Positions 1-7,751 of a stretch of 7,751 nt of DNA are shown piece after piece. The stretch comes from Pedococcus sp. GTDB taxonomy: Bacteria; Actinomycetota; Actinomycetes; Actinomycetales; Dermatophilaceae. The position numbers and the translations under genes were made by a program. Under the pieces are notes generated by a model. It was not told where the DNA came from. It did not search any database and saw nothing but the letters and a program-made list of their open reading frames with translations. Within the stretch, counting starts at the first letter, position 1. Each line of letters opens with the position of its first letter. The stretch is taken from contig JAICSZ010000087.1 of NCBI GenBank assembly GCA_025936615.1, positions 1 to 7,751 on the forward strand, written 5' to 3'.

Positions 1-1
1 C

Positions 2-760
2 AACATCCAGCTCCGCGATGCCCTGTACCGCCGTCGGGCCGAGGCCGACCACGCCGCACTCATCTCCACGGTCGCCCACGAGCTACGTTCCCCACTAACC
101 TCGGTGAAGGGCTTCTCCTCCACCCTGCTGCGCCGGTGGGAACGCTTCACCGACGAGCAGAAGCGGTTCATGATCGAGACCATCGAGGCCGACGCCGACC
201 GGGTGACCCGGCTCATCACCGAGCTGCTCGACGTGTCGCGCATTGATGCCGGTCGTCTGCAGATCCGGCCGCAGCCCATCGACGTGGGGGCCGTGTTCGC
301 CCGTCACGTCGAGCGGGCGGTCGCGAGCGGCCACGAGCAGGAGCGGTTCCGTGTCGAGGTCGACGACGACCTCTCGGAGGTGTGGGCGGATCCCGACCGG
401 CTCGACCAGATCCTGTCCAACCTGATCGAGAACGCCCTACGCCACGGCGAGGGCACCGTCACCCTCGGCGCCGCCCTGGCTGACCCGGCGGAGCAGGAGC
501 GGCTCGTCGCCAACGGACACGGTTCCGGCGTGGACCTGCGCGTCGCGGACGAGGGCAAGGGCATCGACCCCGCCCACCGCAACCTCGTGTTCAGCAGGTT
601 CTGGCACGGTTCGGGGCGCGGCAGCACCGGTCTGGGCCTCTACGTCGTCAAGGGGCTGGTCGAGGCGCACGGCGGTCGGGTCAACGTGGAGTCCTCACCG
701 GCCGGTGGCGCACAGTTCCGGCTCAGCCTGCCCTCGCAGCCGCCCGACTACCTCGCCTGA
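2..760 (+). CDS. Sensor histidine kinase, C-terminal part (5' end outside window)
   Basis: This is the kinase core of a two-component sensor. It autophosphorylates a histidine with ATP and passes the phosphate to a response regulator that is not in this window. The frame is open to the left edge, so only the last 252 residues are visible. In fragment numbering, the HisKA H-box is STVAHELRSPLTSVKG with phosphoacceptor H26. The HATPase domain shows the N-box (DQILSNLIENALRHG, from residue 135), G1 box (VADEGKGI, 181-188), F-box (FSRFW, 197-201) and G2 box (GSTGLGL, 207-213). All look intact, so the enzyme should be active. A polar stretch of roughly ten extra residues (about 155-178) sits between the N and G1 boxes. 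No membrane segment is visible; PAS, GAF or membrane input domains would lie upstream. A kinase next to pheST is, as I recall, also found in other actinobacteria, but the stimulus is unknown. It ends in TGA at 758-760. Confidence 0.95.
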   Translation, partial: NIQLRDALYRRRAEADHAALISTVAHELRSPLTSVKGFSSTLLRRWERFTDEQKRFMIETIEADADRVTRLITELLDVSRIDAGRLQIRPQPIDVGAVFARHVERAVASGHEQERFRVEVDDDLSEVWADPDRLDQILSNLIENALRHGEGTVTLGAALADPAEQERLVANGHGSGVDLRVADEGKGIDPAHRNLVFSRFWHGSGRGSTGLGLYVVKGLVEAHGGRVNVESSPAGGAQFRLSLPSQPPDYLA

Positions 761-789
761 AGAGCGGTCTCCCGCACCGGCACGAGGAG

Positions 790-807
790 GGGCGAGCCCG
801 CTCGCCC
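790..807 (+). terminator. Perfect hairpin after the kinase gene, possible terminator
   Basis: The arms GGGCGAGC (790-797) and GCTCGCCC (800-807) are exact reverse complements separated by two bases, giving a 7-bp stem with a tetraloop. It begins 30 bases after the kinase stop codon, where a terminator would be expected. No T-tract follows, so intrinsic termination is uncertain. In high-GC actinobacteria, terminators without a U-tract have been proposed. Confidence 0.4.
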
Positions 808-820
808 TGGCGTCCCCAAC

Positions 821-1050
821 GTGTGCGACGCCATCGTGGTGGGCGGCGGCCCGGCCGGCCTGCGGCCGCCCAGCAGCTCGCACGCGGCTGCCCCCGACCC
901 TCGTGCTCGACGCGGGCGTGCCCGCGCGCTCACATCCGCCCGGTGGAACCTGCTTGCACGCCAGGCCCCGCCACGCCACGCTGGTCACGTGACCGGCTCC
1001 CAGCAGCGATTTAGCGCGCCTTCGGACGCGGCTGCCACGCTGCGCTGAGG
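821..1050 (+). pseudogene. Decayed N-terminal remnant of a thioredoxin-reductase-like FAD oxidoreductase
   Basis: From a GTG at 821 the sequence reads CDAIVVGGGPAGL, the GxGxxG dinucleotide-binding motif that opens FAD/NAD(P) oxidoreductases of the thioredoxin-reductase-like group. The match then changes frame. AAAQQLARGC, the expected helix, is in the +1-shifted frame at 862-891. PTLVLDAGVP, the second beta strand with its ribose-binding Asp, is in the third frame at about 894-923. A weaker match (SRDRLPAAI, resembling the family's SRDGxPPAEL) returns to the second frame and meets a TAG at 1012-1014. The first shift fits loss of one G (CTGGCGGCC to CTGCGGCC) near 862. A full protein of this type is about 300 residues; here fewer than 80 are recognisable and pheS follows. 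No single frame codes for a folded product. The right boundary is approximate. Sequencing errors could explain individual shifts but not the missing remainder. Confidence 0.7.
983..994. repeat. 12-bp perfect palindrome
   Basis: GGTCACGTGACC is self-complementary over 12 bases and has a CACGTG core. It lies inside the decayed oxidoreductase remnant, about 230 bases upstream of pheS. It could be a binding site for a dimeric regulator, but there is no second copy in the window and no adjacent promoter, so chance is a real alternative. Confidence 0.25.
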
Positions 1051-1104
1051 GCGCCCCGCCACCCGCCGGCAGGTATGCCGCGTGGTGACCACCCGGCACC
1101 CCTC

Positions 1105-1168
1105 GCCGCCGTTCGGCGGCCCGCCCCGAAGGCTCCTTCGCCGCGAGCCCCGTGTGGGGAGGCCCCAC
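1105..1168 (+). other. Cluster of three short hairpins upstream of pheS
   Basis: Three adjacent inverted repeats lie here. The first, GCCGCCG/CGGCGGC (1105-1111 and 1114-1120), has a 7-bp match around TT. The second is CGAAGG/CCTTCG (1127-1132 and 1135-1140). The third is GTGGGG/CCCCAC (1154-1159 and 1163-1168) around AGG. None is followed by a T-tract. They lie upstream of the proposed pheS -10 element, so they could form the end of an upstream transcript, or a leader if pheS is transcribed from further upstream. Short GC-rich hairpins are common by chance in DNA of this composition, so functional support is limited to their clustering. Confidence 0.3.
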
Positions 1169-1179
1169 CCGTGCGCACC

Positions 1180-1185
1180 TAGACT
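1180..1185 (+). promoter_or_regulatory. Possible -10 element for pheS
   Basis: TAGACT fits the actinobacterial housekeeping -10 pattern TANNNT and stands in otherwise GC-rich sequence. Transcription would begin near 1192, giving an untranslated leader of roughly 20-30 bases before the pheS start. No convincing -35 hexamer is seen about 17 bases upstream, which is common in this phylum. Confidence 0.4.
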
Positions 1186-1221
1186 CGGGTGGCCGCGCGC
1201 CCCGAAGCAGAGATGAAGGAC

Positions 1222-2328
1222 ATGTCCGGACCCAACAAGCAGTACGACCCGGTGGAGGTTGCCGCCCTCGACCCGGCCGTCGTCGAGCAGGCCGTCGCCG
1301 ACGCCACCGCAGCCATCGCAGCCGCCGACACCCTCGAGGAGCTCAAGGCGGCTCGGCTCGCGCACCAGGGCGAGAAGAGCCCGCTGGCGCTGGCCAACCG
1401 AGAGATCGGTGCCCTCCCGCCCAGCGCCAAGGCTGAGGCGGGCAAGCGGGTTGGGAAGGCGCGAGGCCGCGTGGCACAGGCGCTCCAGGCGCGCCAGGGC
1501 GAGCTCGAGGCCGAGCGCGACGAGCGGATCCTCGTCGAGGAGGCGGTCGACGTCACCGTCCGCGTCCCCCGCAGGCCGCTGGGTGCGCGGCACCCGATCA
1601 GCCTGGTCACTGAGCGCGTCGAGGACATCTTCGTGTCGATGGGCTGGGAGATCGCCGAGGGCCCCGAGCTCGAAGCAGAGTGGCTCAACTTCGACGCCCT
1701 CAACATCGGTCCCGACCACCCGGCGCGACAGGAGCAGGACACCTTCTTCGTCGAGCCCCAGGGCTCCGGCCTGGTGCTGCGGACCCACACCTCGCCGGTC
1801 CAGGTGCGCACGATGCTCGAGCACGAGCCGCCCATCTACGTGCTGTGCCCGGGCAAGGTCTTCCGCACCGACGACCTCGACGCGACGCACACCCCCGTGT
1901 TCCACCAGTTCGAGGGCCTCGTGGTCGACGAGGGCATCACCATGGCCCACCTCAAGGGCACGCTGGACGCCTTCGTCCAGCGGCTCTTCGGTGAGGGTAT
2001 CGTCACCCGCCTGCGCCCCAACTACTTCCCCTTCACCGAGCCGAGCGCCGAGATCGACTGCCGCTGCTGGGTCTGCGGCGGATCAGGCGGGGTCGACGGG
2101 GCCTCCTGCCGCACCTGCGGCGGCACCGGCTGGATAGAGCTCGGCGGAAGCGGCATGGTCAACCGGCGGGTGCTGCGGTCCGCCGGGGTCGACACCGACC
2201 GCTACACGGGCTTCGCGTTCGGCCTCGGCATCGAGCGCTCGCTCATGCAGCGCCACAACGTCGCCGACATGCACGACATCGTCGAGGGAGACGTCCGCTT
2301 CTCCCAGCAGTTCGGAATGGAGATCTGA
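1222..2328 (+). CDS. pheS: Phenylalanyl-tRNA synthetase alpha subunit
   Basis: This 368-aa catalytic subunit of the cytoplasmic (alpha-beta)2 enzyme activates phenylalanine with ATP and charges tRNA-Phe (EC 6.1.1.20). The N-terminal part is an Ala/Glu-rich coiled-coil arm that contacts tRNA, with the family's SPLALANREIGALPP stretch. The class II core starts near HPISLVTERV (residue 124). Motif 2 is FRTDDLDATHTPVFHQFEG (214-232) and motif 3 is GLGIERSL (334-341, with R339). Before motif 3, residues 280-299 carry CxCxxC and CxxC (C280, C282, C285, C296, C299), a probable zinc-ribbon-like insertion as in some other bacterial PheS. I chose ATG 1222 because MSGPN resembles related N-termini. ATG 1213 and GTG 1189 are in-frame alternatives, and no start has a good ribosome-binding site (GAAGGA at 1215-1220 is only one base from 1222). 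The stop overlaps the pheT ATG by one base (TGATG). Confidence 0.97.
   Translation: MSGPNKQYDPVEVAALDPAVVEQAVADATAAIAAADTLEELKAARLAHQGEKSPLALANREIGALPPSAKAEAGKRVGKARGRVAQALQARQGELEAERDERILVEEAVDVTVRVPRRPLGARHPISLVTERVEDIFVSMGWEIAEGPELEAEWLNFDALNIGPDHPARQEQDTFFVEPQGSGLVLRTHTSPVQVRTMLEHEPPIYVLCPGKVFRTDDLDATHTPVFHQFEGLVVDEGITMAHLKGTLDAFVQRLFGEGIVTRLRPNYFPFTEPSAEIDCRCWVCGGSGGVDGASCRTCGGTGWIELGGSGMVNRRVLRSAGVDTDRYTGFAFGLGIERSLMQRHNVADMHDIVEGDVRFSQQFGMEI
2319..2322 (+). promoter_or_regulatory. Ribosome-binding site of pheT
   Basis: GGAG lies five bases before the pheT ATG at 2328, inside the last codons of pheS. With the one-base stop/start overlap it supports this start and coupled translation of the two subunits. 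Confidence 0.55.
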
Positions 2329-4862
2329 TGTACGCGCCCGTGTCCTGGCTGCGCGAGCTCACCGACGTGCCCGCCGACGCCACCGGCGAGGACGTGGCCG
2401 CGACGCTCGTGCGGGTCGGCCTCGAGGAGGAGGGCCTGCACGGCGGCGACATCTGCGGCCCGCTCGTCGTCGGCCGTGTCCTCACCGTCGAGCCCGAGCC
2501 GCAGAAGAACGGCAAGACCATCAACTGGTGCACGGTCGACGTCGGCCAGCACGGCCAGATGGTCACCGAGGGCAAGGCCCAGGAGATCGTCTGCGGCGCC
2601 CACAACTTCGGCCCCGGCGACCTCGTGGTCGTCGTCCTGCCCGGTGGCGTGCTGCCCGGAGGTTTCGAGATCTCGGCTCGCAAGACCTACGGCCACGCCT
2701 CGAACGGCATGATCTGCTCGGCCCGTGAGCTCGGCCTGGGCGACGACCACAGCGGGATCATCGTGCTGTCCCAGCTGCTCGGGGCGGACGCCGTCGCCGA
2801 CCTCAAGCCCGGCGACGACGCCATCGCGCTCCTCGGCCTCGCCGACGAGGTGGTCGAGGTCAATGTCACCCCCGATCGCGGCTACTGCCTGTCCCTGCGG
2901 GGCATCGCGCGCGAGTACGCCCTGTCCGAGGGGGTGGCCTACCGCGACCCGGCCGCCGTGCGCGTGGACGAGCCGGGCGAGGGCGGGTATGCCGTGTACC
3001 TCACCGACGACTCGCCCGTGGGTGGCGGCGAGGGGTGCGACCGCTACATCGCTCGCGTCGTGCGCGGGGTCGACGTGGCCGCCACCAGCCCGTCGTGGCT
3101 GCAGAAGCGGCTCACCCAGGTCGGCATGCGACCGATCTCGCTCGCGGTCGACGTCACCAACTACGTGATGATGCTGCTCGGCCAGCCGCTGCACGCCTTC
3201 GACCTCGACACACTGTCCGGCTCGGTGGGCACGCGGCGCGCCCGCGTTGGGGAGAGGCTCACGACACTCGATGACGTCGAGCGCGTCCTCGACCCCGAAG
3301 ACCTGCTGATCGTCGACGGCGCCGACACGCCACTGGCCATCGCCGGCGTCATGGGCGGGGAGTCGAGCGAGGTGGGCCCAGGCACCACCAACATCCTCAT
3401 CGAGGCCGCCCACTTCGACCCCGTGTCGGTTGCCAGGTCCGCCCGGCGCCACCGGCTCAGCACCGAGGCTTCGCGCCGCTTCGAGCGCGGCGTCGACCCG
3501 GACGTCACCAGGGCTGCGGCCCAGCTGGCGGTCGACCTGCTGGTCGAGCACGGGGGCGGGTCTGCCGACCCGAGCTACACCGACATCGACCACCGCGTCG
3601 CGCGCGAGCCGTTCGACTTCGACACCACGCTGCCCACCCGCTACGTCGGGTTGGACTACCCGCGGGAGGAGGTGCTCGCCACGCTGGAGGCCATCGGCTG
3701 CTCCGTCACGGGCGAGGGCGGCGTCGTGTCCGTGCAGGCACCGTCCTGGCGACCCGACCTCACCGACGGCCCGGAGCTGGTCGAGGAGGTCGCTCGCGTG
3801 CGCGGGTACGACCAGATCCCCTCCGTGCTGCCGCAGCCGAAGTCGGCCGGGCGCGGGCTCACCCATGGCCAGCGGGTCCGCCGCGTCGTCGCCACCACCC
3901 TGGCACAGCAGGGACTGACCGAGGTGCTCAGCTACCCATTCGTGGCTCCGACGCTCTACGACCGCCTCGGCCTCGCTTCCGACGACCCGCGCCGTGCTGC
4001 CGTCGCGCTGTCCAACCCGCTGAACGACGAGGCGCCGCTCATGCGGACCTCCGTCCTGGACACCTTGCTGGACACGTTGCGCCGCAACGTCGCCCGTGGG
4101 TCCCGTGACGTCGCCGTCTACGAGCTCGGCCTGGTCACGGTCGGTACCGACCAGCCGCCTGCGGCACCGGTTCCTGTCGGCGGCGTGCGCCCGGACGAGG
4201 CCACGCTCGCCGCGATCGAAGGTGCGGTGCCCGCCCAGCCGCGCCACGCGGCATACGCGGCGGCCGGTGACGCAGAACGCGGGGGGCCCTGGGGTCCCGC
4301 GCGCGCGTTCGACACCTCCGACGCCGTCGCGTGGGCGCTCACCGTCGGGCGGGCCCTCGGGCTCGATCTCCTCGTGCGGGCCACCGACCGTGCTCCGTGG
4401 CACCCCGGGCGCTGCGCCGAGGTCGTCCTCGCGGACGGCACGGTCGTCGGCCACTGCGGCGAGCTGCACCCCAAGGTGGTCGCCGCGCTCGAGCTGCCCG
4501 CCCGCACGGTGGCGGGGGAGCTCGACGTCGACGTCCTCGTCGCCGCCAGCGACACGCGCGCCGAGGCCGTTGCGCTGTCGACCTACCCGCTGGCGCACAC
4601 CGACGTCGCGCTCGTCGTCGACGAGACCGTGCCCGCTGCCGACGTCGAGGCCGCCCTGACCGCCGGCGCCGGGTCGGACCTCGAGTCACTGGCGCTGTTC
4701 GACGTGTACCGCGGGGACCAGGTCGGGCAGGGGCGCAAGTCGCTGGCCTACCGCCTCACCTTCCGGGCGCAGGCCCGCACGCTCACGACCGACGAGGTCA
4801 GTGCCCTGCGCGACTCGGCCGTCGCGGAGGCTGGACGGCGCACGGGGGCGGTCCAGCGGTGA
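2328..4862 (+). CDS. pheT: Phenylalanyl-tRNA synthetase beta subunit
   Basis: This 844-aa beta subunit binds tRNA-Phe and edits mischarged Tyr-tRNA-Phe. The length is slightly above the usual 800 or so. Domains in order: a tRNA-binding OB-fold (about 42-150, with GMICSARELGLGDDHSG); the B3/B4 editing domain (about 238-390, with VDVTNYVMMLLGQPLHAFD and RLSTEASRRFERGVDP); the B5 domain (about 425-500, ending WRPDLTDGPELVEEVARVRGYDQIP); the catalytic-like B6/B7 core (about 515-740, with LSNPLNDEAPLMRTS and WHPGRCAEV); and the C-terminal FDX-ACB anticodon-binding domain (about 749-842, with ALVVDETVPAADV and KSLAYRLTFRAQ RTLT). No key element appears missing. A Pro/Ala/Gly-rich linker at about 605-660 looks variable and accounts for the extra length. 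ATG 2328 overlaps the pheS stop, and the stop at 4860-4862 lies within the GTG of the next gene, so all three genes are probably co-transcribed. Confidence 0.98.
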   Translation: MYAPVSWLRELTDVPADATGEDVAATLVRVGLEEEGLHGGDICGPLVVGRVLTVEPEPQKNGKTINWCTVDVGQHGQMVTEGKAQEIVCGAHNFGPGDLVVVVLPGGVLPGGFEISARKTYGHASNGMICSARELGLGDDHSGIIVLSQLLGADAVADLKPGDDAIALLGLADEVVEVNVTPDRGYCLSLRGIAREYALSEGVAYRDPAAVRVDEPGEGGYAVYLTDDSPVGGGEGCDRYIARVVRGVDVAATSPSWLQKRLTQVGMRPISLAVDVTNYVMMLLGQPLHAFDLDTLSGSVGTRRARVGERLTTLDDVERVLDPEDLLIVDGADTPLAIAGVMGGESSEVGPGTTNILIEAAHFDPVSVARSARRHRLSTEASRRFERGVDPDVTRAAAQLAVDLLVEHGGGSADPSYTDIDHRVAREPFDFDTTLPTRYVGLDYPREEVLATLEAIGCSVTGEGGVVSVQAPSWRPDLTDGPELVEEVARVRGYDQIPSVLPQPKSAGRGLTHGQRVRRVVATTLAQQGLTEVLSYPFVAPTLYDRLGLASDDPRRAAVALSNPLNDEAPLMRTSVLDTLLDTLRRNVARGSRDVAVYELGLVTVGTDQPPAAPVPVGGVRPDEATLAAIEGAVPAQPRHAAYAAAGDAERGGPWGPARAFDTSDAVAWALTVGRALGLDLLVRATDRAPWHPGRCAEVVLADGTVVGHCGELHPKVVAALELPARTVAGELDVDVLVAASDTRAEAVALSTYPLAHTDVALVVDETVPAADVEAALTAGAGSDLESLALFDVYRGDQVGQGRKSLAYRLTFRAQARTLTTDEVSALRDSAVAEAGRRTGAVQR

Positions 4863-5590
4863 GGCGGCCCGTCGCCGTGGTCACGGGCGCCTCCCGGGGA
4901 ATCGGCCAGCACGTGGCCGAAGCGCTGGAAGGGGCCGGTTACGCGGTGGAGCGGGGGTCGACGAAGGTCGCGCAGGTCACCGACCCGACCGCCGTCACCG
5001 GCTGGGTGGGCGACATCGTCGAGCGGCGCGGCCGCGTCGACCTGCTCGTCAACAACGCGGGCGTCATCGACGACGAGGTGCCGCTGGCCGACAGCGACCC
5101 CGACCAGTGGTGGCGGACCATCGAGGTCAACGTGCGCGGCCCCTACCTCATGACGCACGCGGCGCTGCCCCACCTCGTCGCGACGGGTGGGCGCGTCGTC
5201 AACATCAGCTCCGGTGCGGCCTACCGCAACCACGACCTCGCGACGGCCTACAACGTCAGCAAGGGCGCGCTGGCGCGGCTCACCGCTGCGGTGGGCCTTG
5301 GCCCGGATGCGGTGGTGCGCGCGTTCGACCTCGCTCCCGGTGTGGTGCAGACCGACATGACGTTGGCGATGAAGGCCCATGAGGGCCGCACCGAGTGGAC
5401 CTCGCCCGACGAGGTCACGACGCTGCTGCTGGCCCTGGCCTCCGGCGAGCTGGACGACTGGTCCGGGCGCCTCGTCCGTGCAGGGGTGGACACCGTGGAG
5501 TCGCTGCGTGAGCGTGCCTCACGGGGGCTCGCCGAGAACGACCGCACGCTGGGCCTCATCCGGTGGGGCGAGGACGACCCGCTGACCTGA
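4859..5590 (+). CDS. Short-chain dehydrogenase/reductase (SDR), substrate unknown
   Basis: This is a 243-aa cytoplasmic NAD(P)-dependent oxidoreductase of the classical SDR family. It has the cofactor motif TGASRGIG (9-16), NNAG (65-68), the catalytic tetrad N91 (NVRG), S118 (VNISSG), Y131 and K135 (YNVSK), and the PG motif in LAPGVVQTDM (158-167), so it should be active. One oddity is that only about eight residues separate the end of the second beta strand (YAVERG) from VTDP, where a classical SDR has about 25. The C helix therefore seems absent and the cofactor preference is unclear. The C-terminus (LGLIRWGEDDPLT) forms a short tail. The GTG start at 4859 overlaps the pheT stop as GTGA, which implies translational coupling. 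The frame stays open far upstream, but that part is a shadow of pheT. Neither the motifs nor the neighbours identify a substrate. Confidence 0.93.
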   Translation: MRRPVAVVTGASRGIGQHVAEALEGAGYAVERGSTKVAQVTDPTAVTGWVGDIVERRGRVDLLVNNAGVIDDEVPLADSDPDQWWRTIEVNVRGPYLMTHAALPHLVATGGRVVNISSGAAYRNHDLATAYNVSKGALARLTAAVGLGPDAVVRAFDLAPGVVQTDMTLAMKAHEGRTEWTSPDEVTTLLLALASGELDDWSGRLVRAGVDTVESLRERASRGLAENDRTLGLIRWGEDDPLT

Positions 5591-7089
<1,499 letters not shown>

Positions 7090-7093
<4 letters not shown>

Positions 7094-7751
7094 CCGTCAC
7101 CGCTCCTGCCGGCTTCCGCGCAACGGGGGTGACGGCCGGGCTCAAGGCGAGCGGTGCCCCCGACCTCGCCCTGGTCGTCAACGACGGCCCCGACCACCAG
7201 GCGGCGGCGGTGTTCACGAGCAACCGGGTGGAGGCGGCGCCGGTGACCTGGTCACGCCAGGTCGTCAGCGACGGCCGGGTCGACGCCGTGGTGCTCAACT
7301 CGGGCGGCGCAAACGCCTGCACGGGTTCCCAGGGCTTCGCCGACACCCACGCCACGGCCGAGCACGTCGCGGACATCCTCGGCCTGTCGGCTGGTGACGT
7401 GGTGGTCTGCTCCACGGGGCTGATCGGCGAGCTGCTGCCGATGCCGAAGCTCCTCGCCGGGGTGGACGCTGCCGGTGAGGCGCTCTCGGTCGACGGCGGC
7501 GTCGCCGCAGCGGCGGCCATCATGACCACGGACACCGTGCCCAAGACAGCGCTCGCCGACCGCGAAGGGTGGTCCGTCGGCGGGATGGCCAAGGGTGCCG
7601 GCATGCTGGCACCGGCCCTGGCGACGATGCTCGTGGTCGTCACGACGGACGCCGTCGTCGAGGCCGGAACGCTCGACCAGGTCCTGCGGTCCGCCACCTC
7701 GGTGACCTTCGACCGGGTCGACTCCGATGGCTGCATGTCCACTAACGACAC
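7090..7751 (+). CDS. argJ: Glutamate N-acetyltransferase/amino-acid acetyltransferase (3' end outside window)
   Basis: ArgJ moves the acetyl group from N-acetylornithine to glutamate (EC 2.3.1.35), recycling acetyl in arginine synthesis; bifunctional forms also use acetyl-CoA (EC 2.3.1.1). The first 220 residues are visible, of roughly 390-400 usual. The start PAGFRATGVTAGLKASG is typical. NSGGANACTG (70-79) and CSTGLIGELLPM (107-118) follow; T109-G110 match the oxyanion-hole pair of the family. The self-cleavage site is in KGAGMLAPALATML (168-181): the precursor is expected to split between A178 and T179, with T179 becoming the nucleophile of the beta chain. The fragment ends in the conserved region VDSDGCMSTND. 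GTG 7090 overlaps the previous stop as GTGA and has a good ribosome-binding site. Whether this ArgJ is mono- or bifunctional cannot be read from the fragment; no argA is in view. Confidence 0.96.

Noticed and set aside
695..1168. A 157-codon minus-strand open frame in the gap between kinase and pheS
   Set aside because: Arg/Ala/Gly-rich with no recognisable domain. The plus strand of the same interval carries the flavoprotein motifs.
1187..1197. GGGTGGCCGCG resembles part of the T-box sequence GGGTGGNACCGCG
   Set aside because: Two bases are missing, and no stem I, specifier loop or terminator/antiterminator pair was found upstream.
985..1950. A 321-codon open frame on the minus strand over the pheS start region
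   Set aside because: Low-complexity composition, no motif, antisense to the certain pheS gene and to the decayed remnant.
2202..4598. A 798-codon open frame on the minus strand across pheT
   Set aside because: Its product is rich in Gly, Arg, Val, Asp and His with no domain motif. It mirrors the high third-position GC of pheT, which removes stop codons from the opposite strand. PheT is unambiguous.
4331..4858. A long upstream extension of the SDR frame
   Set aside because: The translation is an Arg/Gly/Ala-rich shadow of pheT, while the SDR fold begins right at RRPVAVVTGASRGIG after GTG 4859.

Overview
The window is very GC-rich, with third codon positions almost all G or C. It reads as chromosomal DNA of a high-GC actinomycete. 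Gene order (sensor kinase, pheS, pheT, then an arginine cluster opening with argC and argJ) and protein flavour (PheS beginning MSGPN, with a Cys-rich insertion before motif 3) suggest Micrococcales, perhaps an Intrasporangiaceae-like organism. That placement is inference from remembered family patterns, not from a search. All genes are on the + strand.

Layout. Bases 2-760 are the C-terminal 252 residues of a sensor histidine kinase whose start lies outside the window. Bases 761-1221 hold no intact gene. They contain a perfect hairpin just after the kinase (790-807), a frameshifted remnant of an FAD-dependent, thioredoxin-reductase-like oxidoreductase (about 821-1050), a cluster of short hairpins (1105-1168) and a possible -10 element (1180-1185). 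Then come pheS (1222-2328) and pheT (2328-4862), the two subunits of phenylalanyl-tRNA synthetase, joined by a one-base stop/start overlap. A short-chain dehydrogenase/reductase of unknown substrate (4859-5590) overlaps the end of pheT by four bases.

A 55-base A+T-richer gap (5591-5645) follows. It contains a 7-bp inverted repeat that looks like an ArgR operator lying over a -10 element placed for a leaderless argC transcript. Then argC (5646-6686), a 136-aa stand-alone ACT-domain protein (6683-7093) and argJ (7090 to the window edge, truncated) follow, each overlapping the next by four bases.

Functionally there are two transcription units after the kinase: a translation unit (pheS-pheT-SDR) and an arginine biosynthesis unit. 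ArgC and ArgJ are pathway enzymes, and the ACT protein between them is a candidate small-molecule (possibly arginine) sensor. No RNA gene, CRISPR array, insertion sequence or phage feature was seen. The most notable observations are the ACT protein inside the arg operon, the operator/leaderless promoter of argC, the decayed flavoprotein gene, and an octamer (GTATGCCG) that recurs six times and accounts for every TAT tyrosine codon I found in the called genes.
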